Source of the DNA: Fidelibacterota bacterium
Lineage (GTDB): Bacteria; Fidelibacterota; Fidelibacteria; Fidelibacterales; Fidelibacteraceae
Assembly: GCA_016937825.1 (NCBI GenBank)
Contig: JAFGVT010000082.1
Location: 1-5,197 of the forward strand
DNA: 5,197 bases
Direction: 5' to 3'
Shown here: positions 1 through 5,197 of the stretch, piece after piece
Layout: each line of letters begins with the position of its first letter
How positions within the stretch are numbered: the stretch's first letter is position 1
Position numbers and translations under genes: made by a program
Notes under the pieces: model-generated
Database searches by the model: none
Told to the model about the DNA's origin: nothing
What the model saw: only the letters and a program-made list of their open reading frames with translations

Positions 1-1431
1 GGATTTGACACCCTGGGATTGACGCCCTACCTGAGATGCGAGAGCGATATCGGGAACAGCGAACGCTTTGTCTGGGAGCAAAGCAACAAAAATACCTTTC
101 GGGACCTCTACCGGACCGCGCTCTCGGCAAATCATTTCATCGTCAGCTACAAGAAATTTGAAGGCGATATCCGGGATCGTTCCGAGCAGGTGGATGTCGT
201 GATCGGCCGGAACGGAGACATCCTTGCCTGGCAGCATGAGATCCCCGAGTACCGCCCGGGGGCGTCGCTGAACGAAGCCGAAGCACGCACGATCGCCAAA
301 GCGGGGTTGCAAACGCATCTCGGCGTCTGCATCGACAGCTTGGAAACGGTCCGGGTCTCACCGGAAAAGCGGGATGCGCGGACCGACTGGACCTTTATTT
401 TCCGGGACGCGAAAAGCGGCCTGAAGGACGGCGACATCCGCTATATCGCAACGGTGAGCGGAGATAAGCTTAGCGGCGTAAAAACGCAGGTCCATATCAC
501 CGAAACCTGGGAACGCGCGCAAAAGAAAGAAAGCATCCTTCAGACGATCCTGTATGCGGGTTCCAGGGTCATCGGGTTCGGATTCCTGCTCAGCGTTTTG
601 ATCATGGGTATCGTTGCCTGGACCAAAAAACAATTCAATGTCACGATATTCCTTCTTTTTCTCTTTATGTTCATTTTTACTTCCCTGGCGCAGGGAGCGC
701 TGATGTCCCAGGTGATCTTCGGACAGTTCCCCACCTCGGAGCCCCGCGCGAACCTGATCCTGACGCTCGCGATCAGCCTCGTTCTGGGCGCTGTGTTCAG
801 CGGGTTCTTTTTCGGCATTCCGGCCGGGTACATGGCGCGCGCTCCGCTGCAGGTACAGCGGAACGAGAACCTGATCGCCTTGAAAGGGGTCGGTCTCGGG
901 CTGCTGTTCGCCGGCGTGATGGCCTTTGCCCGGGGGGATTTTTACGGCTACGGACCCTTTGCGGTCCGTCCTGCGGATATCGACTCCCTGTCTCCCTTCC
1001 TTTCTTCGGTCCTGAACGGTGTGGAAGGCTATTTTATTATGCTGATCCGCCTGCTGGCGCCGGTCGTCATTGCAGACCGCCTCAGCCGCGGCTGGCAGGA
1101 AAAAAAGATCCCGGCTCTGATCCTGCTTCTCCTTGCCGGGTTCATGTTCGCCGGAAAACTGCCCCTGATCGGGTGGCTTGCCGGAGGCGTGGCGGCGGGA
1201 GTGTTCATGGCGGCCCTGTATATCCTCGTTCTGCGCTATAATATGATCTATCTGCCCATGATGGCCGCCACGGCGCTTATCCTGGAAATGCTGCAGTATC
1301 TGCTCGTGGATCCTGCGGTATTTACGATCGCCCATGTGCTGGTATCGGCGGCCGTCATTTCAGCGCTCGGGATATTCAGCGTTTGGGGCGTTTATCGCCT
1401 GCGCCTCCTGCAGCCGAAAAAAAGCACCTGA
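1..1431 (+). CDS. Multi-pass membrane protein, 5'-truncated; degenerate CPBP-protease-like architecture
   Basis: The reading frame is open from base 1 (it begins GFDTLG) to the TGA at 1429-1431, so the true start lies upstream; the TTG at 19 is only the first possible start inside the window. About 476 residues are visible. Bases 1-530 encode a soluble, mixed alpha/beta region containing 'ARTIAKAGLQTHLGV', 'DWTFIFRD' and 'VHITETWERAQKKES'. This is the pattern I associate with the N-terminal domain of long CPBP-family intramembrane proteases. Bases 535-1400 encode roughly eight or nine hydrophobic segments, for example around 565-620, 640-702, 751-834, 1027-1083, 1110-1233, 1243-1305 and 1318-1401. 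The CPBP hallmark EExxxR is not present: the expected region reads 'VEGYFIMLIR', and no clear second or third His motif follows. It is therefore either an inactive relative or another membrane family. The product lies in the inner membrane; its function is unknown. The 143-bp gap downstream suggests a transcription unit separate from the next genes. Confidence 0.85.
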   Translation, partial: GFDTLGLTPYLRCESDIGNSERFVWEQSNKNTFRDLYRTALSANHFIVSYKKFEGDIRDRSEQVDVVIGRNGDILAWQHEIPEYRPGASLNEAEARTIAKAGLQTHLGVCIDSLETVRVSPEKRDARTDWTFIFRDAKSGLKDGDIRYIATVSGDKLSGVKTQVHITETWERAQKKESILQTILYAGSRVIGFGFLLSVLIMGIVAWTKKQFNVTIFLLFLFMFIFTSLAQGALMSQVIFGQFPTSEPRANLILTLAISLVLGAVFSGFFFGIPAGYMARAPLQVQRNENLIALKGVGLGLLFAGVMAFARGDFYGYGPFAVRPADIDSLSPFLSSVLNGVEGYFIMLIRLLAPVVIADRLSRGWQEKKIPALILLLLAGFMFAGKLPLIGWLAGGVAAGVFMAALYILVLRYNMIYLPMMAATALILEMLQYLLVDPAVFTIAHVLVSAAVISALGIFSVWGVYRLRLLQPKKST

Positions 1432-1434
1432 TCA

Positions 1435-1483
1435 TGCCGGACCCGCAGCCCGGATCCTGTGCGCTTGTTCCGGCAGTCCGGCA
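1435..1483. repeat. Perfect 8-bp inverted repeat in the intergenic gap
   Basis: TGCCGGAC at 1435-1442 is the exact reverse complement of GTCCGGCA at 1476-1483, with 33 nt between the arms. Within that interval CCGGA (1450-1454) can also pair with TCCGG (1469-1473), giving a two-tier stem just after the stop codon of the upstream membrane-protein gene. No T-run follows directly, so this is not a standard Rho-independent terminator. It could be a transcript-end stabilising structure, a protein-binding site or chance in GC-rich sequence. Confidence 0.4.
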
Positions 1484-1511
1484 AGGAAACGCATCGCCGG
1501 AGATCCGCGCT

Positions 1512-1537
1512 GTTCACCCGGAACCTTTTTCCTTTTT
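1512..1537 (+). terminator. Weak hairpin plus T-tracts, possible terminator
   Basis: GTTC (1512-1515) pairs with GAAC (1521-1524) across a 5-nt loop and is followed by two T5 runs (1526-1530 and 1533-1537). The T-rich tail after a hairpin is the layout of an intrinsic terminator, but a 4-bp stem is too short to be convincing alone. It would serve the upstream membrane-protein gene, whose stop codon is about 80 bp earlier. Confidence 0.2.
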
Positions 1538-1539
1538 CA

Positions 1540-1566
1540 TTGTATTTGATTTGAATTACCTGTAAT
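1540..1566 (+). promoter_or_regulatory. Candidate promoter for the GWxTD / chorismate mutase / vWA unit
   Basis: Base composition switches abruptly from GC-rich to AT-rich at about 1526-1574, immediately before the start codon. Two readings are possible. TGTATTTG at 1541-1548 matches five of the six fixed positions of the Bacteroidota -7 element TAnnTTTG. Alternatively, TTGTAT (1540-1545) and TGTAAT (1561-1566) resemble sigma-70 -35 and -10 hexamers with a short 15-bp spacer. The second reading would start transcription almost at the ATG (1575), giving a near-leaderless mRNA. Neither is a strong match; the position is supported mainly by the AT-rich composition and the operon start. Confidence 0.3.
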
Positions 1567-1574
1567 TTTTTTAC

Positions 1575-2807
1575 ATGATGCCCATGAAACGCCGCCGCCA
1601 CATTATTTTCGCTCTCCTTCTGATCTTCGTCGGATCGCTGTGCAACGCCCAGGCCTTTCAGAAAAAATGGAAGATCGGGCCGGAATACAAGATCGAATAC
1701 CTGATCCGTCCGGGCGCAGGAGCCGGGGAAGGGGAGCTCGAGGTCAGGCTGAGCATTCCTTACGATGAGATCCTCTTTGTCAAGAACAATGCGAATTTCA
1801 ACGGGCGTTTCGACGTTTCCATCATGATCTTTGAAGGCAAGGAAAAGCGCATCAGCGAAAGCTGGGTGGAAAAGGCAACGCTGAATGAATTCAGGATCAC
1901 GAATTCCCGGAAAAAAGCGTTCGACATTCAGCGCGTTTATCCCCTGCCGCCGGGGAAATACCGCCTGGAAGTGCTGGTCACGGACCTGAAGACCCAGAAC
2001 CGCAGGAAGCAGGTCAAGGAGATCGACATGAGCCGCCTGAACGAAGGCTCCTGGATGATGGGAGATCTGTATTTTGTGGATGACGGGATCATTTCCAAAG
2101 ACAGCAACGCGGTCCCCGAAGCCATTTATATCGCCTTTGCCGCATCCGGGATCAACGGCACCTATCCCTTTACCTATACCCTGCTTTCAAACGGAAAACC
2201 GCTGAAACAGGGGACCTTCGAACTGAACCTTGTCGCCCGGAAACACGAATACAGTTTTCCGGTCCGGACCGCGGACCTGAGCTACAATCAGTATTACCTT
2301 GTCTTGAAGACCCGCGTGGACGGGCACGATTACGAACGCAGCATCCCCCTGCGCATCGCATGGAGCGGCACGAACGCCCTGATCCCGAACCTGGACGAAG
2401 CGATCGAACAGATGCTCTATCTCTCCCACATGGGATTTTTCCCCGCCCGCGTTTATAAAAAAGCTTTGAACGGGAATACGGAAGAACAGAAAGCCTTCTT
2501 CACCGAGACATGGGATAAGATGGATCCCACCCCGGGCACCGAATCCAACGAACTGATGAACGAATATTATTTCCGCGTTCAGACCGCAAACCGGCGCTTT
2601 TCGGGACACAAGGAAGGCTGGCGCAGCGATCAGGGCATGATCTATATCATTTACGGAGAGCCCGACGCCGTCGAAGAACATTACATGGAGATCGACAGCA
2701 AGCCCTACATTATCTGGTACTATTACACCGTGAACCGGAGATTCATGTTCGTGGATTATACCGGCTTCGGGGATTTTCAGTTAACGGAACCCTTAAGCGA
2801 GTACTGA
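1575..2807 (+). CDS. Exported GWxTD-domain protein
   Basis: The 410-residue product starts with basic KRRR, a hydrophobic stretch (about residues 10-22) and 'NAQA-F', a plausible signal peptidase I site after residue 27. Cys23 is preceded by 'GSL', not a good lipobox, so a lipoprotein is less likely. Residues 30-260 look like two beta-rich, Ig-like segments. The C-terminal part (about 275-405) matches the GWxTD domain: 'FFTETWDKMDPTPGT' (309-321), 'NEYYFRVQTANRRF' (329-342), 'GWRSD' (348-352), 'MIYIIYGEPD' (355-364), 'YIIWYYY' (378-384) and 'FMFVDYTGFGDFQL' (390-403). The signature here is GWRSD, with Ser in place of the usual Thr. GWxTD proteins are widespread in FCB and related bacteria; no biochemical role is established as far as I know. 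The product is probably periplasmic or surface-associated. Three ATGs lie close together (1575, 1578, 1584) and no Shine-Dalgarno is visible; 1584 (MKRRR) is an equally reasonable start. Its stop overlaps the next start (TGATG). Confidence 0.93.
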   Translation: MMPMKRRRHIIFALLLIFVGSLCNAQAFQKKWKIGPEYKIEYLIRPGAGAGEGELEVRLSIPYDEILFVKNNANFNGRFDVSIMIFEGKEKRISESWVEKATLNEFRITNSRKKAFDIQRVYPLPPGKYRLEVLVTDLKTQNRRKQVKEIDMSRLNEGSWMMGDLYFVDDGIISKDSNAVPEAIYIAFAASGINGTYPFTYTLLSNGKPLKQGTFELNLVARKHEYSFPVRTADLSYNQYYLVLKTRVDGHDYERSIPLRIAWSGTNALIPNLDEAIEQMLYLSHMGFFPARVYKKALNGNTEEQKAFFTETWDKMDPTPGTESNELMNEYYFRVQTANRRFSGHKEGWRSDQGMIYIIYGEPDAVEEHYMEIDSKPYIIWYYYTVNRRFMFVDYTGFGDFQLTEPLSEY

Positions 2808-3067
2808 TGGACAAATTTAGAAAAAAGATAGACAGGATCGACGACAAGCTGGTCAAGCTGCTCGATGAACGCATGGGGCTTGCTTTTGAGATCGGCAGGG
2901 TCAAGAAAGAAAAAAAGCTTCAGGTGCTGGATGCCGGCCGTGAAAAGGAAGTGTTCGAACACATTGAGTCGCTGCCCAAGGAAACAATACGCGACGATGA
3001 AGTGAAGGAATTGTTCGAGCACATTATCACGATCAGCCGCCGGCACGGCGAGCGGGGACTTCACTGA
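2807..3067 (+). CDS. aroQ: Chorismate mutase, AroQ type, free-standing
   Basis: This 86-residue, all-helical protein fits the AroQ (type II) chorismate mutase fold, which converts chorismate to prephenate, the branch step to phenylalanine and tyrosine, in the cytoplasm as an intertwined dimer. Aligned by eye to the E. coli PheA mutase domain, the key residues are present: Arg5 (R11), Arg22 in 'LLDERMGLA' (R28), Lys33 in 'IGRVKKEK' (K39), Asp42 (D48), Arg45 (R51) and Glu46 (E52) in 'LDAGREKEVF'. The third helix 'KELFEHIITISRRHGE' keeps the Phe and Ser77 (S84), but the position of catalytic Gln88 falls on Gly81, with Glu82 next to it. No ACT, prephenate dehydratase/dehydrogenase or DAHP synthase domain is fused. 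The ATG at 2807 overlaps the preceding stop by one base, and only weak purine-rich sequence lies upstream, so translation is probably coupled to the GWxTD gene. The family call is firm; full activity is less certain because of the helix-3 change. Confidence 0.93.
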   Translation: MDKFRKKIDRIDDKLVKLLDERMGLAFEIGRVKKEKKLQVLDAGREKEVFEHIESLPKETIRDDEVKELFEHIITISRRHGERGLH

Positions 3068-3072
3068 TCCGG

Positions 3073-5037
3073 ATGATGTTCCATCTTGAGTTCACCCATA
3101 CAATCATACCCTGGTTATTCAGCGCGATGCTGCTGGCCTTTACCGCTTTGTGGCTCGTCCGCCACCATCTCAACACCTTTTATCCGCCTAAGATCCGTCT
3201 TGTTCTGTCCATCCTGCGCGGACTGACCCTTGTGCTTCTGGCGCTCCTGCTGCTGGATATGAAGATCACGGGCACCCGCATGCAGAAGCAGGACCCCGCG
3301 CTCGCGATCGTCTGGGACCTTTCCCGCAGCATGCGGTATGCCGGCGGACCGACCTTTTCTCCCGCCGATTTTCTGCAAAGCGACGCTTACCGGCACCTGC
3401 GCAGGGAATTTCGCGTGGACCATATTGCCGGAATGCGGTCCCCGGAGATCCTTACCGAAAGCGAGTTGCGCCGGTCCCCGCTTGAAGAAAATTTCACCGA
3501 TTGCGGAAAACTGCTGCGATATGCGGAGGCCCGGGCCGTCTACGGCCAGGCGATCCTGATCAGCGACGGACAAAGCTATCTCGGGGAATCTCTGGAAGCC
3601 ATCCGGCTTTCAAAAGATATGCGCGTTCACAGCCTCAGGGTAGGGGCGGCCGCGACGGGCGGAGCACCGCTCCTGCGCGGGGTTCGTTTGCCCGACCCGC
3701 TTTTCCGGGGCGACAGCGCCGAAGCCGTTTGGACCTTACACAATGATCTCTCCGAACCCTTCAGCGGTCTGATCGCGATCACGGAAGGAGAAAAGGAGAT
3801 CTTTCGGGAAACGGTCGACCTTCCGGCCGGCCGCATGCGCGAATTTGCAACCCTCCTGGCGCCGGAGCATGAAGGGCCGCAAGTCTGGCGATGGCATTTC
3901 ATTGACGGGGACGACAAAATTTTGTTGGGAACACGTTCCGCCACGGTCCGTCCCTCGCGGATCCGCGTCCTCTGTGATGACGATCCGGCAGACCGGGACC
4001 TTGCCATGGTCGCCACGGTTCTCGGACGCGAGGAGCGGATCGAACTTTTCCGCAGGGAAAGCTGGGAACGGGAGCATCCGGACGAAACGCCGGACCTGCT
4101 CATTCAGATCTGGCATCCGCAGCAGCAGCCTCTTTTGTACCGGGATATTCCCGCGATCCTGTTCTACCGGGAAAAGGGGGACGCCTACACGCCGGCCGCG
4201 GATCTCAGGATCAGCGAATACCGTCCGTATCTGATGTTCACACCCGATCCCGCCGAGAACGAAACCTACTGGCGGCAGCTGCCCCCCCTGCACGCGGCAC
4301 CCTATTCGGGAGAAGGCCGTACCCTCGTTTCCACGTCTTCGGGGCAGCCCGTGATCGTGGAGGACTTGACGAACCGGCGGATCATCATTCCCGCCGCAGG
4401 ACTCTGGCGCTGGCAGCTGGCGGCTTACCGGAAGCCCTGGGAGGGCGCCTACGGCCATCTCATCCTCGGCCTGGTCCGGGATATATTGTCCGCGGACGGA
4501 ACAGGCATTATCTCGTTTGACAAAGACGAATACACCGCAACGCAGTATTTTCCCCTGCAATTCAGCCTCGGGGTCCGCGACCCCTGCCGCTTCAGGGACG
4601 TGTCCGCCCGTATCAGCATTTCCCTTCTGGATACCGCCCTTAACGAACTGCGCCGCATCGATCCTCCCCTGAACGCCGCGATCCATGAAGCGTTCACCCT
4701 TGCCGACAGCGGAGCCTACGTGCTGAGCGCACAGCTGTTTGCGAACGGACAGACGGTCGACCGCGACACGGCCCGGGTGCGGATCTTCGCCAATGATCAG
4801 GAGTCCGCAATGCAGGGCTGCGATACAGGGGCCCTCATCATGCTCAGCAGCCGTCACGGGGGAGTTTCCTTTTCGCTGGCGGAGGCCGACAGTCTCCGTG
4901 CCCATGTCCGCGGTGAAAAAACCTGGGTCCGGGTCACCCGAAGCTTCGAAGCGAGAAAGGCCTGGGGATTTTACCTGCTCATGTTCCTCATGATGTGCGC
5001 CGACTGGATCCTGAGGAAACGGAACGGGGGAATTTGA
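3073..5037 (+). CDS. Membrane-anchored vWA-domain protein with C-terminal transmembrane helix
   Basis: This 654-residue protein has two N-terminal membrane helices (about 11-29 and 41-62) and one at the C-terminus (about 631-647), ending 'DWILRKRNGGI'. The positive charges between helices 1 and 2 (R30 to R42) and at the tail predict that the large middle part faces the periplasm. Residues about 75-190 form a von Willebrand factor A domain: 'VWDLSRSM' supplies the MIDAS DxSxS (D82, S84, S86), 'FTDCGKLL' the MIDAS Thr (T142), and 'ILISDG' the later Asp (D165). Residues about 200-290 look Ig-like. Residues about 295-445 look like a glutamine-amidotransferase-like alpha/beta domain without a visible catalytic Cys-His pair. 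A second beta-rich segment covers about 480-575. Such proteins relate to BatA/BatB-type envelope vWA proteins and probably bind partners through a metal ion; the specific role is unknown. It starts 5 bp after the chorismate mutase stop, at ATG 3073 or 3076, without a well-spaced Shine-Dalgarno ('GCGGGGA' lies about 14 nt away). Confidence 0.88.
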   Translation: MMFHLEFTHTIIPWLFSAMLLAFTALWLVRHHLNTFYPPKIRLVLSILRGLTLVLLALLLLDMKITGTRMQKQDPALAIVWDLSRSMRYAGGPTFSPADFLQSDAYRHLRREFRVDHIAGMRSPEILTESELRRSPLEENFTDCGKLLRYAEARAVYGQAILISDGQSYLGESLEAIRLSKDMRVHSLRVGAAATGGAPLLRGVRLPDPLFRGDSAEAVWTLHNDLSEPFSGLIAITEGEKEIFRETVDLPAGRMREFATLLAPEHEGPQVWRWHFIDGDDKILLGTRSATVRPSRIRVLCDDDPADRDLAMVATVLGREERIELFRRESWEREHPDETPDLLIQIWHPQQQPLLYRDIPAILFYREKGDAYTPAADLRISEYRPYLMFTPDPAENETYWRQLPPLHAAPYSGEGRTLVSTSSGQPVIVEDLTNRRIIIPAAGLWRWQLAAYRKPWEGAYGHLILGLVRDILSADGTGIISFDKDEYTATQYFPLQFSLGVRDPCRFRDVSARISISLLDTALNELRRIDPPLNAAIHEAFTLADSGAYVLSAQLFANGQTVDRDTARVRIFANDQESAMQGCDTGALIMLSSRHGGVSFSLAEADSLRAHVRGEKTWVRVTRSFEARKAWGFYLLMFLMMCADWILRKRNGGI

Positions 5038-5039
5038 TT

Positions 5040-5127
5040 CAGAAGACAGAAGACAGAAGACAGTAGACAGAAGACAGTAGACAGTAGACAGTAGGCAGGC
5101 AGTAGGCAGTAGACAGTAGGCAGAAGA
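5040..5127. repeat. Degenerate 7-bp tandem repeat array, consensus CAG(A/T)AG(A/G)
   Basis: Starting 2 bp after the vWA stop codon there are twelve complete heptamers in register: three CAGAAGA, then CAGTAGA, CAGAAGA, CAGTAGA, CAGTAGA and CAGTAGG. A 4-bp remnant CAGG (5096-5099) follows, then CAGTAGG, CAGTAGA, CAGTAGG and CAGAAGA. Variation is confined to positions 4 (A/T) and 7 (A/G). The + strand is strongly purine-rich and cannot fold on itself. The 7-bp unit and the proximity to a stop codon make coding use unlikely. Slipped-strand expansion with point drift explains the pattern; any function is unknown. Confidence 0.95.
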
Positions 5128-5163
5128 CCCTCCTGCGCTCTGAAGTATCGGAGCTTCGGAGGG
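5128..5163. repeat. Imperfect hairpin interrupting the heptamer array
   Basis: The heptamer array stops exactly at 5127. CCCTCC (5128-5133) then pairs with GGAGGG (5158-5163). After a 3x3 internal loop (TGC against TTC), GCTCTGA (5137-5143) pairs with TCGGAGC (5148-5154), including one G-T wobble, around an AGTA loop. TCGGAG also occurs twice in direct orientation (5148-5153 and 5156-5161). A GGCGCC palindrome follows at 5166-5171. No T-run follows, so it is not a typical intrinsic terminator, although it is the only strong hairpin downstream of the three-gene unit. It resembles a REP-like or dispersed intergenic palindrome. Confidence 0.65.
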
Positions 5164-5170
5164 CAGGCGC

Positions 5171-5188
5171 CAGACAGAAGACAGTAGG
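5171..5188. repeat. Resumption of the heptamer array beyond the hairpin
   Basis: After the hairpin the same heptamers reappear: a partial CAGA (5171-5174), CAGAAGA (5175-5181) and CAGTAGG (5182-5188). This shows that the 43-bp non-repeat segment (5128-5170) sits inside the array. The sequence GAGTGATTA that follows no longer fits well; whether the array continues beyond the window cannot be seen. Confidence 0.85.
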
Positions 5189-5197
5189 GAGTGATTA

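Noticed and set aside
358..1335. 325-codon open frame on the - strand inside the membrane-protein gene
   Set aside because: The translation is a Gln/Arg/Asp/His-rich low-complexity mirror of the hydrophobic + strand protein; no family features, and the + strand frame is clearly the real one.
1334..1565. Small + strand open frames (60 and 71 codons) running from the end of the membrane-protein gene into the gap
   Set aside because: They start inside the coding region in other frames, have Cys/Arg/Pro/Ser-rich composition, no ribosome site and no recognisable domain; the gap is better explained as regulatory sequence.
1641..1645. Lipoprotein lipobox at Cys23 of the GWxTD protein
   Set aside because: The residues before the Cys are Gly-Ser-Leu; Leu at -1 is not typical of a lipobox, and an Ala-Gln-Ala signal peptidase I site follows directly.
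4051..4410. Active glutamine amidotransferase domain in the vWA protein
   Set aside because: The region looks like the alpha/beta fold, but I see no GxC nucleophile elbow or matching His-Glu pair, so enzymatic activity is not supported.
3736..4905. 389-codon open frame on the - strand inside the vWA gene
   Set aside because: It lies wholly antisense to a gene with clear domain structure, shows no recognisable motif, and has a Gly/Arg/Pro/Asp-rich composition typical of reverse-strand reading of GC-biased codons.
5128..5163. Rho-independent terminator for the three-gene unit
   Set aside because: The hairpin is strong enough but is followed by GC-rich sequence (CAGGCGCC), not a T-run; it could still block exonucleases or act in Rho-dependent termination.
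5040..5197. CRISPR array in the repetitive tail
   Set aside because: The repeat unit is only 7 bp and directly abutting, with no unique spacers of regular length; it is a tandem microsatellite-like array.

Overview
The window reads as bacterial chromosome of moderate, mid-50s GC content (judged by eye). It most likely comes from a Gram-negative lineage of the FCB superphylum or a neighbouring group (Bacteroidota/Ignavibacteria, Calditrichota, Neomarinimicrobiota, Acidobacteriota-like). This placement is inference. It rests on the GWxTD-domain protein, the membrane-anchored vWA protein ending in a 'DWILRKR' tail, and the weak or absent Shine-Dalgarno sequences. No rRNA or other phylogenetic marker is present to settle it.

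Layout, all genes on the + strand. (1) Bases 1-1431: the 3' part of a gene for a multi-pass membrane protein with an extracytoplasmic-type N-terminal domain. It resembles the long CPBP-family intramembrane protease architecture, but the catalytic glutamates are not visible. (2) Bases 1432-1574: a 143-bp intergenic gap with a perfect 8-bp inverted repeat, a weak hairpin followed by T-tracts, and an AT-rich stretch that probably holds the promoter of the next unit. (3) Bases 1575-5037: a tightly packed three-gene unit. It comprises an exported GWxTD-domain protein, a free-standing 86-aa AroQ-type chorismate mutase overlapping it by one base (TGATG), and, after a 5-bp gap, a 654-aa membrane-anchored vWA protein with an intact-looking MIDAS motif. 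(4) Bases 5038-5197: non-coding DNA made of degenerate 7-bp tandem repeats, consensus CAG(A/T)AG(A/G). An imperfect 36-nt hairpin interrupts the array, which resumes afterwards and continues to near the window edge.

How the genes may work together: the GWxTD protein (exported) and the vWA protein (predicted to face the periplasm) probably act in the envelope, and tight packing suggests co-expression. The chorismate mutase is a cytoplasmic enzyme of phenylalanine/tyrosine synthesis, so it is the odd member of the unit. Its helix-3 active-site Gln/Glu position appears to be replaced by Gly.

The observations most worth a second look are the heptanucleotide array with its embedded hairpin, the GWxTD - chorismate mutase - vWA gene order, and the altered residues in three of the four proteins. 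No complete, clearly novel defence or mobile system is visible here.
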